Shown: piece after piece, positions 25,480 to 37,548 of the stretch
Layout of the letters: each line of letters opens with the position of its first letter
How positions within the stretch are numbered: position 1 is the first letter of the stretch
DNA from: Pontibacillus litoralis JSM 072002
Lineage (GTDB): Bacteria; Bacillota; Bacilli; Bacillales; BH030062
Reading direction: 5' to 3'
NCBI RefSeq assembly: GCF_000775615.1
Contig: NZ_AVPG01000003.1
Location: 118,272-182,271 of the forward strand
DNA length: 64,000 nt
The notes under the pieces: model-generated
Told to the model about the DNA's origin: nothing
Databases searched by the model: none
Seen by the model: only the letters and a program-made list of their open reading frames with translations
Made by a program: the position numbers and the translations under genes

Positions 25480-26910
25480 TTAGCGTTTGTTCATTTCTTC
25501 CATAATAATTTTATTTACCATTGGTGGGTTTGCTTGTCCTTTGGTTGCTTTCATCACTTGTCCTACTAGGAAGCCAAGTGCTTTGTCTTTACCGTTCTTA
25601 AAGTCTTCAATGGATTGCTGATTATTATCCAGAATACCTGAGATAATATCGCGCAGTTGACCTTCGTCGGAAATTTGTCCAAGACCTTTGTCTTTCACAA
25701 ACTGTTCTGGTTCTGTGCCGTTTTCTACTGTTTCCGTAAAGACTTTCTTAGCAATTTTAGAAGAAATCGTACCATTTTCAATTAGTTGAATAACTTTTGC
25801 TAAGTTTTGTGGTGTTAATGCAAGTTCTTCTAGTTCTTTTTGTTGCTTATTCATATAGGCAGACACTTCACCCATTAGCCAGTTGGATGCTTGCTTGGCA
25901 CCTGCACCTGTTTGAATAGTTTCTTCAAAGAAGTCAGATAGTGCTTTGTTGTTTGTTAACACTTTAGCATCGTATTCTGGTAGTCCTAATTCATTTACGT
26001 AACGGGCTTTTCTTGCATCTGGAAGTTCAGGAATTTCATTACGTACACGTTCTTTCCATGCTTCGTCAATGTACAATTGTACAAGGTCTGGTTCTGGGAA
26101 GTAGCGATAGTCATCGGAACCTTCCTTCACACGCATTAGAATTGTTTCCTTCGTTTGCTCGTCATATCGACGTGTTTCTTGAAGAATCTCGCCTCCGGAA
26201 AGAAGTACTTTTTCTTGACGCTTTTCTTCAAATTCTAGTCCTTTTTGTACGAAAGAGAAAGAGTTTAAGTTCTTTAATTCTGTCTTTGTACCGAATTCTT
26301 TTTGTCCGATTGGGCGAATGGAAATGTTAGCATCTGCACGAAGAGAGCCTTCTTCCATCTTACAATCAGATACGCCCGTGTATTGAATAATATTCTTTAG
26401 CTTCTCTAGGTACGCATATGCTTCCTTCGGTGATGCAATATCTGGTTCTGAAACGATTTCTACAAGTGGTGTACCTTGGCGGTTGTAGTCCACTAGTGAA
26501 TAACCATCTTTACTGTGAGTTAATTTCCCTGCATCTTCTTCCATGTGCAGGCGAGTAATTCCGATACGTTTCGTTTTTCCATCTACTTCGATGTCAATAT
26601 AACCGTTTTCGCCAATTGGTTGGTCAAACTGAGAAATTTGATAGGCTTTCGGATTATCTGGATAGAAATAGTTTTTACGATCGAATTTCGTATGCGTTGC
26701 AATCTCACAATTTAAAGCCATCGCTGCTTTCATGGCAAAGTTTACGACTTCTTCATTTAGAACAGGTAAAACGCCAGGGTAACCTAAATCGATTGGGTTT
26801 ACATTAGAGTTCGGTTCGCTTCCAAATTCATTCGGGCTTGGACTAAAGATTTTAGATGCTGTCTTTAATTCTACGTGTACTTCAATACCAATTACTGTTT
26901 CGAAATTCAT
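25480..26910 (-). CDS. gatB: Asp/Glu-tRNA amidotransferase subunit B
   Basis: This 476-residue subunit binds misacylated tRNA and activates the acyl group with ATP. It shows the family start [20 protein letters not shown], the zinc/kinase core ([32 protein letters not shown]), and the C-terminal GatB/Yqey tail ending in [16 protein letters not shown]. Its ATG overlaps the gatA stop as ATGA, so translation is coupled. With GatA and GatC it converts Glu-tRNA(Gln) to Gln-tRNA(Gln). Confidence 0.97.
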   Translation of the reverse strand: MNFETVIGIEVHVELKTASKIFSPSPNEFGSEPNSNVNPIDLGYPGVLPVLNEEVVNFAMKAAMALNCEIATHTKFDRKNYFYPDNPKAYQISQFDQPIGENGYIDIEVDGKTKRIGITRLHMEEDAGKLTHSKDGYSLVDYNRQGTPLVEIVSEPDIASPKEAYAYLEKLKNIIQYTGVSDCKMEEGSLRADANISIRPIGQKEFGTKTELKNLNSFSFVQKGLEFEEKRQEKVLLSGGEILQETRRYDEQTKETILMRVKEGSDDYRYFPEPDLVQLYIDEAWKERVRNEIPELPDARKARYVNELGLPEYDAKVLTNNKALSDFFEETIQTGAGAKQASNWLMGEVSAYMNKQQKELEELALTPQNLAKVIQLIENGTISSKIAKKVFTETVENGTEPEQFVKDKGLGQISDEGQLRDIISGILDNNQQSIEDFKNGKDKALGFLVGQVMKATKGQANPPMVNKIIMEEMNKR

Positions 26911-28385
26911 TCGTTAGCACCTCCCAGGGACGGTTTGTGTGTATGATGATCTGTCGCCTGCTCGTATGCATGCGCCGTACGATAAACTGTGCTTTCATCA
27001 AAGTGTTTTCCAATAATTTGTAAACCGATTGGTAGTCCTTGTGAAGAGAAGCCACAAGGTATGGATATTCCTGGTACACCAGCTAAGTTCACTGGGATAG
27101 TAAGAATGTCATTGGCATACATCGTTAATGGATCTTCTGTTTTTTCGCCTACTTTAAATGCTGGAGTTGGCGTAGTTGGTCCAATAATAACATCATAGTC
27201 TGCAAAAACTTTCTCGAAATCTTGCTTAATGAGTGTACGAGCTTTTTGAGCTTTTTTATAATAAGCGTCATAATAACCAGAGCTTAGAGCAAACGTTCCA
27301 AGCATAATTCGACGTTTTACTTCCTCACCAAAGCCTTCACTACGGGAAAGCTTGAACATATCAATCATGCTTTCTGCTTTTTCAGAGCGACGACCGTAAC
27401 GTACACCGTCGAAACGAGCAAGGTTCGCAGATGCTTCCGATGATGATAGTAAGTAGTACGTAGATAGAGCATATTTGGAGTGAGGTAATGTCACTTCTTC
27501 CCATGTTGCGCCCATGTCTTCATATACTTTCAATGATTGTTGAACAGCTGCTTTTACTTCCTCAGATACACCTTCACCTAGGTATTCTTTCGGAACGGCA
27601 ATTTTCAGACCTTTTACATTTCCTGTTAGAGCGTCTGTATATTTCGGCACTTCTACATTGGCAGAAGTGGAATCCATTTTGTCATAACCTGCAATTGCCT
27701 CTAGTACGTATGCATTATCTTCTACATTACGTGTAATAGGACCGATTTGGTCAAGAGAGGATGCAAAGGCAATTAAACCGAAACGAGATACACGTCCATA
27801 TGTTGGTTTAATACCTACTACTCCACAATAAGCTGCTGGTTGGCGAATGGATCCACCAGTATCAGAACCTAGTGAAAATGGCACTTCCCCTGCCGCTACT
27901 GCTGCTGCTGACCCACCACTTGATCCACCAGGCACATAATCTGTGTTCCAAGGGTTACGTGTTGCAGCATAGCTTGAGTTCTCATTGGAAGAACCCATCG
28001 CAAATTCGTCCATGTTGAGTTTCCCTACAGACACCGCTTCTTCCTTATTAAGCTTCTGAACAACATGAGCATCGTAAAGAGGATCGTTTAAATTATCAAG
28101 AATTTGACTTGCTGCTGTCGTACGAACGCCCTTCGTTACGATATTATCTTTAATACCAATTGGCATACCGAATAACAAGCCTCTTCCCTCTTCTGTTCCA
28201 CGAAGCTCATCCAATTCAGTCGCACGAGCTCTAGCATTTTCTTCATCTAATGTTAGAAATGCTTGCACTTCTCCGTCTACTTCTTCGATGCGCTTGTAGG
28301 CTTCATCAAGTAGATCATGGACACTAATTTCTTTCTTATGTAACATTTCTTGAATGTCAGACAGTTTATGATCAAATAAAGACAT
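26907..28385 (-). CDS. gatA: Asp/Glu-tRNA amidotransferase subunit A
   Basis: This 492-residue amidase subunit releases ammonia from glutamine. The Ser-cisSer-Lys triad is visible: Lys79 in GIKDN, Ser155 in PGGSSGGS and Ser179 in [10 protein letters not shown]. It is of normal length. The ATG at 28385 follows GGGAGGG. It sits between gatC (15-nt gap) and gatB (4-nt overlap). Confidence 0.97.
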   Translation of the reverse strand: MSLFDHKLSDIQEMLHKKEISVHDLLDEAYKRIEEVDGEVQAFLTLDEENARARATELDELRGTEEGRGLLFGMPIGIKDNIVTKGVRTTAASQILDNLNDPLYDAHVVQKLNKEEAVSVGKLNMDEFAMGSSNENSSYAATRNPWNTDYVPGGSSGGSAAAVAAGEVPFSLGSDTGGSIRQPAAYCGVVGIKPTYGRVSRFGLIAFASSLDQIGPITRNVEDNAYVLEAIAGYDKMDSTSANVEVPKYTDALTGNVKGLKIAVPKEYLGEGVSEEVKAAVQQSLKVYEDMGATWEEVTLPHSKYALSTYYLLSSSEASANLARFDGVRYGRRSEKAESMIDMFKLSRSEGFGEEVKRRIMLGTFALSSGYYDAYYKKAQKARTLIKQDFEKVFADYDVIIGPTTPTPAFKVGEKTEDPLTMYANDILTIPVNLAGVPGISIPCGFSSQGLPIGLQIIGKHFDESTVYRTAHAYEQATDHHTHKPSLGGANE

Positions 28386-28400
28386 GTGTCGTTTCCCTCC

Positions 28401-28691
28401 CTATTCCAAAATTGATGGTACACGGATTTGTCCATCTTGTGTTTCTGGTGCATTCTTTAATGCTTCTTCTTGTGTAATCCAGTGCTTCGGTTCGTCTTTA
28501 CGCATCACATTTTTCAAATCTAATACGTGCGTTGTTGGTGCAACATTATCTGTATCTAATTCGTTTAATTGTTCTGCAAACGAAATAATATCGTCTAATT
28601 GTTTCGCAAACATGTCCGCCTCGTCCTCTGTAACATGTAATCGAGCTAAATTGGCAACGTGTTTAACTTGTTCTTTGCTAATTCGTGACAT
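28401..28691 (-). CDS. gatC: Asp/Glu-tRNA amidotransferase subunit C
   Basis: This 96-residue subunit wraps around GatA and stabilises the complex. It has the family pattern [18 protein letters not shown], then [17 protein letters not shown] and the ending RVPSILE. The ATG at 28691 has GGAGG upstream; a longer frame to 28709 has none. It is the first gene of the gat operon. Confidence 0.96.
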   Translation of the reverse strand: MSRISKEQVKHVANLARLHVTEDEADMFAKQLDDIISFAEQLNELDTDNVAPTTHVLDLKNVMRKDEPKHWITQEEALKNAPETQDGQIRVPSILE

Positions 28692-28872
28692 TGATTTACC
28701 TCCATTCATTTCGAACTCACATAATATTAGATGATACCAAACTTACTACCTAACAATCAACGTTGAGCCGATTTCTTTACAAAAAAACAGTTGAATGTTT
28801 AGATTACAAGTTTTCCTCTTGATGTAACATGAATCATCTATTCACATTTTATCACTTCAGCCAAATAAAAAA

Positions 28873-28903
28873 CATCCTAGCACACGTTTCCAGTACTAGG
28901 ATG
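28873..28903 (-). terminator. Terminator of putP
   Basis: CATCCTAG and CTAGGATG pair, and leftward the stem is followed by TTTTTTATTTGG. It lies 120 bp past putP. The remainder of the 28692-29022 gap must hold the gat promoter, but no clear boxes were assigned. Confidence 0.8.
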
Positions 28904-29022
28904 ATCTTTACGCTAGCGTACGATGACGAATTCGTAAAAGCGACGAGAGAACTCACAAACCGACGCTCACGAATTAAGTACACAGCTTTTCTGTGTCACC
29001 TCTGTTTCGCTTTCCAGCACCA

Positions 29023-30540
29023 TTATTTCGCTTTTGCTTGCTCAAACTCTTGTTTAATTTCATCTGTTGGTTCTTTATCCAGTAAACTAACGACAATTGC
29101 TACGAGTCCACATAGAAGGAAACCAGGAACAATTTCGTATAATGGGAAGAATGGTTTTACCAACTGATCCCATGCAATAACGGTAATAGCTCCGACAACC
29201 ATACCAGCCATGGCACCATTTCTCGTAAGTGATTTCCAGAATAAAGATAAAATGATAATCGGGCCGAATGCTGCTCCGAATCCTGCCCAAGCATAACTAA
29301 CTAAGTTAAGCACCGAACTTTCTGGATTATACGCCAAAATGATGGCAATTAATGCGATAACAGCAACGGAAAGACGTCCAACCCATACGAGCTCTCGATC
29401 CGTTGCATTTTTACGTAATATTGCTTTATAGAAATCTTCTGCAACGGCAGATGAAGATACAAGTAATTGGGAATCAATCGTACTCATGATGGCAGATAAA
29501 ATGGCAGCTAATAAAATACCTGCAACAATTGGGTTAAACAATACTTGTGAAAAGGCGATAAAGATTTTCTCTGGATCACCAAGCATTTGAATACCTGCAT
29601 CACTTGTTACTAGTTGCACACCGAATTCAGATAGTTTTGCTGTGTTTCCTTCATCTGCAACATATGCTAAGCCGACGAAACCAGTAAAGATTGCTCCGTA
29701 TAAACCAAGCACCATCCATGTAATACCGATAAATCGTGCTTTTGGAACATCTTTTGCTGAACGAAGTGCCATAAAGCGTGTTAAGATGTGTGGTTGACCA
29801 AAGTAACCAAGTCCCCATGCTAAGGAGGATATAATAGCCACTGCACCAACACCTTGTACCATATTCAAATGGTCTGCATTAATTTCCCCAACTGTGTTAA
29901 CGACTTCATTCCAACCGCCGAGCTCCATAATCGCAACAATTGGCACAATAATTAATGCCAAGAACATTAATATTCCTTGAATGAAATCTGTCCAGCTTAC
30001 CGCGAGAAAACCACCTAAAAAAGTATAGGAAATAATAACAATAGCTCCAACCCATAAAGATGTTTCATAATTTAAGCCAAACGATGCCTCAAACAACTTA
30101 GCACCAGCAACCATTCCAGAAGAAGTGTAGAAGGTGAAGAAGATTAAGATGACCAAAGCAGAAACAACACGTAACATGTGAGAGTTATCTCGAAAACGAT
30201 TTTCTAAAAAGTCTGGCACTGTAATGGAATCATTGGCTACTTCCGTATACGAACGCAAACGACGTGCAACGAATTGCCAGTTTAAATAGGCTCCAATAGC
30301 AAGACCAATTCCAATCCAAGCCTCTGAAAGCCCTGATGCGTATATAGCTCCAGGCAATCCTAATAGCAACCAGCCACTCATGTCAGATGCCCCTGCACTT
30401 AAAGCAGCCACTCCAGGGCCAAGCCGGCGTCCTCCTAATACGTAATCAGATAAGTTGCTCGTTAATCGATAAGATGCGATCCCTATCCCTAACATTCCTA
30501 ATAAATAAACTACAAATGTAACTACTGTAGCCGTTCCCAT
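29023..30540 (-). CDS. putP: Sodium/proline symporter (PutP/OpuE)
   Basis: This 505-residue carrier has the 13-helix layout of the sodium:solute symporter family. Diagnostic stretches are SDYVLGGRRLGPGVAALSAG, ASDMSGWLLLGLPGA, and the sodium-site region LAAILSAIMSTIDSQLLVSSS. In B. subtilis the homologue at this map position (OpuE) imports proline for osmoprotection. A 36-residue membrane protein is encoded 3 nt upstream and must be co-translated. The substrate proline is inferred from family and location. Confidence 0.92.
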   Translation of the reverse strand: MGTATVVTFVVYLLGMLGIGIASYRLTSNLSDYVLGGRRLGPGVAALSAGASDMSGWLLLGLPGAIYASGLSEAWIGIGLAIGAYLNWQFVARRLRSYTEVANDSITVPDFLENRFRDNSHMLRVVSALVILIFFTFYTSSGMVAGAKLFEASFGLNYETSLWVGAIVIISYTFLGGFLAVSWTDFIQGILMFLALIIVPIVAIMELGGWNEVVNTVGEINADHLNMVQGVGAVAIISSLAWGLGYFGQPHILTRFMALRSAKDVPKARFIGITWMVLGLYGAIFTGFVGLAYVADEGNTAKLSEFGVQLVTSDAGIQMLGDPEKIFIAFSQVLFNPIVAGILLAAILSAIMSTIDSQLLVSSSAVAEDFYKAILRKNATDRELVWVGRLSVAVIALIAIILAYNPESSVLNLVSYAWAGFGAAFGPIIILSLFWKSLTRNGAMAGMVVGAITVIAWDQLVKPFFPLYEIVPGFLLCGLVAIVVSLLDKEPTDEIKQEFEQAKAK

Positions 30541-30543
30541 ATT

Positions 30544-30654
30544 CTATTCACCTCTCCTCTTTCCTAGTGTAGCAATACATAAAATAATTAAAACAGGCAT
30601 CGGAACAAACAACCAAAACCATGTTGCTCCCGTAATCGCAAATTCTTCGCCCAT
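30544..30654 (-). CDS. Symporter small accessory protein
   Basis: Behind an excellent AGAAGGAGGG site, an ATG at 30654 encodes 36 residues with one membrane helix (WFWLFVPMPVLIILCIATL) and a basic end KRRGE. It stops 3 nt before putP. Tiny membrane proteins of this kind are encoded directly ahead of sodium:solute symporters in Bacillales and are thought to help the carrier; no biochemical proof can be read here. Confidence 0.75.
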   Translation of the reverse strand: MGEEFAITGATWFWLFVPMPVLIILCIATLGKRRGE

Positions 30655-30900
30655 TATTCTCCCTCCTTCTAATGTTATACTTGTATCCATACTCCAAAGC
30701 CAAATGAATTATTCAAAAAAATTAATAGAGATACACGCCATCAACAATTACTTTTTCGAATATTATAAAAATTATAATAATGGTGATTACGTTCATTATA
30801 CATGAATCCCTATCATTTTTGTTAAGGATTTTGCTATTTCATTATAGAATTGAATTCCTTTATTACCGTTCCCGTTATGTCTAAGAATATCTCTTCTCCA

Positions 30901-30929
30901 GCAAAAAAAGGTTAACGAATTCGTTAACC
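30901..30929 (-). terminator. Terminator of the yrrT-luxS-mccAB operon
   Basis: The perfect 20-bp palindrome GGTTAACGAATTCGTTAACC (30910-30929) includes the mccB stop codon and is followed leftward by seven T residues. Nothing further is recognised from 30661 to 30900, which must carry the promoter for the small accessory protein and putP. Confidence 0.85.
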
Positions 30930-32060
30930 CCGTAATGCTTGATCGATATCTTCTTTTAAATCTTCAATGTCCTCTAATCCAATCGAAACGCGAATAAGGC
31001 CATCTGTAATCCCCAATTCAATTCGGCGCTCTGTTGGAATAGAAGCGTGTGTCATTTTTGCTGGAACGGAAATGAGGCTTTCTACTGCTCCAAGACTTTC
31101 AGCTAAGGTGAAATAACGCAAATTGCTAAGTAGTTGATTAGCGTTCTCCTCACTTCCGACGTCAAAGGAAACCATGCCTCCTGCTCCTCTTGCTTGTTGT
31201 CTATGAATCTCATAACCTTCATGAGTAGGTATCCCAGGGTAGTAGATGTTCGATATTTCGGGATGAAATTGAAGATGTTGAATAAATGCCTGTGTATTCG
31301 CTTCGATTTCTTCCATTCGAACTGCTAATGTTTTTATTCCTCGCATAAGTAACCATGCGTCTTGTGGGCCAAGCACGGCTCCTACTGAATTTTGGACATA
31401 ATGCATTTCTTCTGCAAGAACCTCATCCTTCACCACGACTAATCCCGCCACAACATCACTATGACCACCTAAATATTTCGTAGCACTATGAATCACGATA
31501 TCTGCACCATGTTCGATCGGATTTTGCCAATATGGTGTGCTAAACGTATTATCGACAATATATCGTAATTGATAGTCCTTCGCGATTGTTGCTACAAGTT
31601 GTAAATCAGTAATTTTCAGTAGTGGATTTGTCGGCGTTTCCACATAAATAGCCCGTGTATTCGGTTGAATGGCATTGCGAATTGCTTGTTCGTTTGCCGT
31701 ATTTACAAACGTTACGTCTATTTGAAACCGCTCAAGCACATTGGCAATCAGTCGGTACGTCCCACCATACACGTCATCAGTACAAATAATATGATCTCCA
31801 CTTTTCAGCAACATAAAAATGGAAGTAATAGCCGCCATGCCAGAACTAAATGCATAGCCTGCTACTCCACCTTCTATTTCAGCTATGAGTTGCTCTAGAG
31901 CATGTCTCGTTGGATTTCCTGTTCGAGAATATTCATACCCTCTGTGCTTTCCTACCTGATCTTGTTTGTACGTGCTTACTTGATAAATGGGAACTGAAAC
32001 CGCTCCTGTATGATCATCTCCTGTAATACCGCCATGAATAAATGCTGTTTTCCGTCGCAC
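30924..32060 (-). CDS. mccB: Cystathionine gamma-lyase / homocysteine gamma-lyase
   Basis: This 378-residue PLP enzyme cleaves cystathionine to cysteine in reverse transsulfuration. Signatures include HGGITGDDHTGAVSVPIYQV at the start, EYSRTGNPTRHALE, the PLP lysine in HSATKYLGGHSDVVAG, and SLGAVESLISVPAKMTH. The GTG at 32060 has GGAG 7 nt ahead and gives the B. subtilis MccB length; an ATG at 32075 would overlap mccA and is not favoured. It is the last gene of the operon. Confidence 0.93.
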   Translation of the reverse strand: MRRKTAFIHGGITGDDHTGAVSVPIYQVSTYKQDQVGKHRGYEYSRTGNPTRHALEQLIAEIEGGVAGYAFSSGMAAITSIFMLLKSGDHIICTDDVYGGTYRLIANVLERFQIDVTFVNTANEQAIRNAIQPNTRAIYVETPTNPLLKITDLQLVATIAKDYQLRYIVDNTFSTPYWQNPIEHGADIVIHSATKYLGGHSDVVAGLVVVKDEVLAEEMHYVQNSVGAVLGPQDAWLLMRGIKTLAVRMEEIEANTQAFIQHLQFHPEISNIYYPGIPTHEGYEIHRQQARGAGGMVSFDVGSEENANQLLSNLRYFTLAESLGAVESLISVPAKMTHASIPTERRIELGITDGLIRVSIGLEDIEDLKEDIDQALRG

Positions 32061-32064
32061 GTTC

Positions 32065-32988
32065 TCACTCCTCATATATGTGTTGACTCAAGTATCGTTC
32101 GCTGCCATCTGGAAATATCGTTACAATGGTTGTGCCAGGTGGAGCCATTTGTGCTTCTTTCATGGCCGCTACAAATGCTGCTCCTGAAGAACTTCCTACT
32201 AGCAATCCTTCCTTCAAGGCTAATTGCTTCACAGCTGCAAATGCCTGTTCGTCCTTAATTGTATGAATGCCATCAAAGTAACGTCGATCCATAAATGGGG
32301 GGATAAACTCCATCCCAATTCCTTCTGTGCGGTGTGATGTAGGTGCACCGCCATTTAATATGGATCCTTCTGGTTCGACGATAACCGTTCTTGTTGATTC
32401 ATTATGCTCCTTAAAATAACGAGCACATCCCATAAACGTCCCGCCAGTTCCTCCTCCAGCGACGAAAATATCCACCTGCCCCGCTAACGCCTCATAGATT
32501 TCTGGAGCTAGCGTTTTGTAATACGTGGAAGGATTAGCTTCACTAGCAAATTGTTGAGGGCAATAAGCATTTGGTATTTCACCCATTAATTGCTTTGATT
32601 TGCGTATTGCACCTTCCATTCCTTCTTCTGTTGGTGTATTGATTACCTCAGCCCCTAAAGCACGCATTAATAGTTGCTTTTCGACACTAAACTTCTCCGG
32701 TGTAACAAATAGAACATTAAATTCTTGACCGACAGCAGCTAAAGCTATCCCTATCCCTGTATTGCCTGCTGTCGGTTCAATAATCGTTCCACCAGGCTTG
32801 AGCTTACCTGTTGCAACCCCATGCTGGATAAGTGATTGACCAAGACGATCCTTCACACTACCACCCGGATTCAAATACTCCAGCTTTGCAAATATTCGAA
32901 TATTTTCTGGTACGTGTATATGCGTTAATTCGATTAAGGGGGTATGACCAATTAATTGCTGCACATCGGTTACATAGTTCATCCTCAT
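32065..32988 (-). CDS. mccA: Cystathionine beta-synthase (O-acetylserine-dependent), MccA
   Basis: This 307-residue fold-type II PLP enzyme of the cysteine synthase family condenses homocysteine with O-acetylserine. It has IGHTPLIEL, the PLP lysine in [24 protein letters not shown] and the phosphate loop [10 protein letters not shown]. It is assigned to MccA rather than CysK by its operon with mccB. The ATG at 32988 overlaps the luxS stop as ATGA. Confidence 0.93.
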   Translation of the reverse strand: MRMNYVTDVQQLIGHTPLIELTHIHVPENIRIFAKLEYLNPGGSVKDRLGQSLIQHGVATGKLKPGGTIIEPTAGNTGIGIALAAVGQEFNVLFVTPEKFSVEKQLLMRALGAEVINTPTEEGMEGAIRKSKQLMGEIPNAYCPQQFASEANPSTYYKTLAPEIYEALAGQVDIFVAGGGTGGTFMGCARYFKEHNESTRTVIVEPEGSILNGGAPTSHRTEGIGMEFIPPFMDRRYFDGIHTIKDEQAFAAVKQLALKEGLLVGSSSGAAFVAAMKEAQMAPPGTTIVTIFPDGSERYLSQHIYEE

Positions 32989-33452
32989 CTTTCCTCAGCA
33001 AAAATTTGTGTCCATTCATCTTGTTGACGTAGCATTTCTCTCGCTAACGCCTGTGCCCCTTCTAAACTATGACTAGCAGCAAAGCCACATTGCACCTCGT
33101 TACAAGCTGGTACTTCCGTTGCTTGCAGGACGTCTTCTAATGTCTGCTTTAGCATCGTTAATATCCCTTCATAAGAGTCATCATTAAGAATTGAAATATA
33201 GAACCCTGTTTGACACCCCATCGGACCAACGTCCACTATATGATCGTGATGATTACGACTAAACTCTGCCATCATATGCTCCAATGAATGAAGAGCAGGC
33301 ATATCCATATAGGCTTTATTCGGTTGCTTAATACGAAAATCATATTTGTAAATTTTGTCACCATGAGTGCCTTCCATAACACCTACTAGTCGAACATATG
33401 GAGCTTTGACTTTTGTATGATCTAAATTGAAGCTTTCTACGTTCATTGGCAC
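32985..33452 (-). CDS. luxS: S-ribosylhomocysteine lyase LuxS
   Basis: This 155-residue metalloenzyme splits S-ribosylhomocysteine into homocysteine and the AI-2 precursor DPD. Metal ligands are His55 and His59 in HSLEH and Cys122 in VQCG; the catalytic Cys80 lies in GPMGCQTG. The GTG at 33452 is chosen because AGGAG stands 8 nt upstream. It overlaps mccA and follows yrrT, so homocysteine is made where mccA uses it. Confidence 0.95.
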   Translation of the reverse strand: MPMNVESFNLDHTKVKAPYVRLVGVMEGTHGDKIYKYDFRIKQPNKAYMDMPALHSLEHMMAEFSRNHHDHIVDVGPMGCQTGFYISILNDDSYEGILTMLKQTLEDVLQATEVPACNEVQCGFAASHSLEGAQALAREMLRQQDEWTQIFAEER

Positions 33453-33465
33453 ATCCATCACTCCT

Positions 33466-34107
33466 TTATCTTTTCTTCGCTACCATTAACCACACGTACG
33501 TATTTAACTGCTGAAATGTCACATCGAACCCTTGATTTCGACAAATGTCGGTTAACGTCGGTATATCGCTATAATATTCGGTCGCTAAATCATCTGCTAA
33601 ATCATGATGGTAAGCAGCGATTGCCCTTTCTATACTATGCTTTTTCGCCTTCTCCGATTCAAAAACCGTATCAGCAAAAACAACAACACCCTCTTCTGGC
33701 AAAATATTTGCATACAACTTCATTGCTTGTTCTTTTTCCTCATCGGTTAAATGATGAAAGGCATAAGAACTTACAATAGAATGAACGGGTACTTGAGGTG
33801 TCGCAAATTGAAGAAAGTCCCCTTCTTGAATAATTGCTTCTGGAACCTTTAATTGGCCAATTCTTAACATCTCAAACGAAGGCTCTACACCAAATACTTT
33901 ATAATTCGCGTTGATTAGTTTACGTGTTAAATTACCTGTACCTACTCCAAATTCAAGTACATTCGCACCGTCCGTATAATCCACAACTGCGTTTAATATA
34001 TCATCATATCCAGCAAACACTTCTTGATACTGGACATTCTCACCAGCAACCGTACGATCATAAGACTCAGCCCAACCATTAAATAAATCAATAAACTCCC
34101 TACCCAT
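33466..34107 (-). CDS. yrrT: SAM-dependent methyltransferase YrrT
   Basis: This 213-residue class I methyltransferase has the SAM motif [15 protein letters not shown], the acidic loop VFGVEPS, and [14 protein letters not shown]. It heads the operon in the same position as B. subtilis YrrT. The ATG at 34107 with GAGAGGGG upstream is preferred to a longer frame at 34131. The substrate is unknown; the context suggests S-adenosylmethionine recycling. A leftward TATAAT lies at 34169-34174, a likely promoter. Confidence 0.88.
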   Translation of the reverse strand: MGREFIDLFNGWAESYDRTVAGENVQYQEVFAGYDDILNAVVDYTDGANVLEFGVGTGNLTRKLINANYKVFGVEPSFEMLRIGQLKVPEAIIQEGDFLQFATPQVPVHSIVSSYAFHHLTDEEKEQAMKLYANILPEEGVVVFADTVFESEKAKKHSIERAIAAYHHDLADDLATEYYSDIPTLTDICRNQGFDVTFQQLNTYVWLMVAKKR

Positions 34108-34316
34108 CCGTTTGGCCCCTCTCTTTTTCATTATTCCTATAAGTTTACTTGGTTATAGAATTGTTATGATTATAGCATAACGTTTCAAAAGTAGTAAATA
34201 GACATTTGCCCAATTTGTGGATAAATTTCATTATTTAGATTGGAAGAGGGCAATATCACCATTTAAAAACGCACGACCTTCCAAAACTAAACCAAATACT
34301 TTAAACTCTAAAAAAA

Positions 34317-34351
34317 AAGACCTGTCCCACTATTTTAGTGGAACAAGTCTT
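34317..34351 (-). terminator. Terminator of the pcrB-pcrA-ligA-camS operon
   Basis: AAGAC-c-TGT-c-CCACT pairs with AGTGG-a-ACA-a-GTCTT; leftward eight T residues follow. Between this and yrrT (34215-34316) nothing else is recognised. Confidence 0.88.
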
Positions 34352-34357
34352 CTCTCT

Positions 34358-35515
34358 TTATTGTCCATATATGTGTACAAACGGTTCTTCTTCGTCTGCT
34401 TCTCTAGATATTAGAGCTTCTTGGCCGTTGTGTGATTCGATGTTCACTTCTAAGTCAAAGTAGTTCGGGAAGTTCTCTAATATAATGGAATAGACGTATT
34501 GGGTTAATCCTATTACTTCTGTTTGTCCTTTAAATTCGATCGGGATGGTAATAGAAAGTTGTTGTAAATCATCTTCTATATAAAACCCTTTACCGACAAC
34601 ACCGATATAGTTCGGAAAATATTTCGCTACATCGTTTTGTAGGTTGTTCATTAATGAAGCTTCTTCTGGGTATTCGTCCTCTGCTTCTTTAGATGGGAAT
34701 AAAATGTAGTCCTCGTCGATCCTATCCCATTCACCAATTTTCACTTTGTCTGCTTTCACGGTTGTTTTAGCAACGTAGTTCCCTGGTGTCATTGCGCCTA
34801 GTTCTTCTTCACGGTAAATAGCTACCATAATCGGCACATTTGGTATCGCTTCGTCTTCGCGAATTCTGTCTACTACTGTTTGTGCCATTTTCTGACCTTG
34901 CTGCAGCATTTCTTCCTTACTAATATCCTCGTAGCGGTATGGTTCACCAAAGTCTGTTTGAAAACGATATTGAGATTTCATCGCAATTCCAATGGACATT
35001 CCTTTTAACTGAACTTCGCCGTCTTTACTCGCCTTTAAGTAATCTTGCTCCAGTATATGGGATAGGTATTTCGGATTCTCTCTCATCTCTTTCTCTCCGG
35101 CACCATCTTGGAGTGATGGATTTAATCCGTTCTCTGTCCCGCCATTACCATTTTTATTATTGCTGCGGTCAAGCCAATCATAGAGCATATCTTCTGTTAT
35201 ATATTGGCCTTCTTGAAAAAAATAATCCTTCGGGTCAAAAGCATCTTTCGAATGACGGCGTAAGCCTTCTTCCATTTCTTTAATGTCTAGGCGATTCCCT
35301 ATTTGATTTGTAATTACGCCTCTTGATTTACTAGGCTTATATTCCTCCAGTGGGCGGTAATATTCATCAGAGATATTATATTTTGGAACAATCGCTTTAT
35401 CATTTTGACTATTGTCATTCGTTTCCATACCGACTTGCTCATTTTTTTCATAGACCGGAGCGCATCCTGTTATGATAACAACAAGGCTCAGCATGAACAA
35501 TGCGATCCGTTTCAT
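34358..35515 (-). CDS. camS: CamS family sex pheromone lipoprotein precursor (YerH)
   Basis: This 385-residue lipoprotein has a signal peptide ending in the lipobox ITGC (Cys18) and the CamS family body (VPKYNISDEYYRPLEEYKPS, RGVITNQIGNRLDIKEME). The staphylococcal homologue releases a short peptide from its signal sequence that mimics enterococcal pheromone cAM373; the protein's own role is unknown. It follows ligA by 16 nt and ends the pcrB-pcrA-ligA-camS transcript, the standard Bacillaceae order. Confidence 0.93.
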   Translation of the reverse strand: MKRIALFMLSLVVIITGCAPVYEKNEQVGMETNDNSQNDKAIVPKYNISDEYYRPLEEYKPSKSRGVITNQIGNRLDIKEMEEGLRRHSKDAFDPKDYFFQEGQYITEDMLYDWLDRSNNKNGNGGTENGLNPSLQDGAGEKEMRENPKYLSHILEQDYLKASKDGEVQLKGMSIGIAMKSQYRFQTDFGEPYRYEDISKEEMLQQGQKMAQTVVDRIREDEAIPNVPIMVAIYREEELGAMTPGNYVAKTTVKADKVKIGEWDRIDEDYILFPSKEAEDEYPEEASLMNNLQNDVAKYFPNYIGVVGKGFYIEDDLQQLSITIPIEFKGQTEVIGLTQYVYSIILENFPNYFDLEVNIESHNGQEALISREADEEEPFVHIYGQ

Positions 35516-35531
35516 AATCGTACCTCCACTT

Positions 35532-37535
<2,004 letters not shown>

Positions 37536-37548
37536 CTACTCACCTCTA

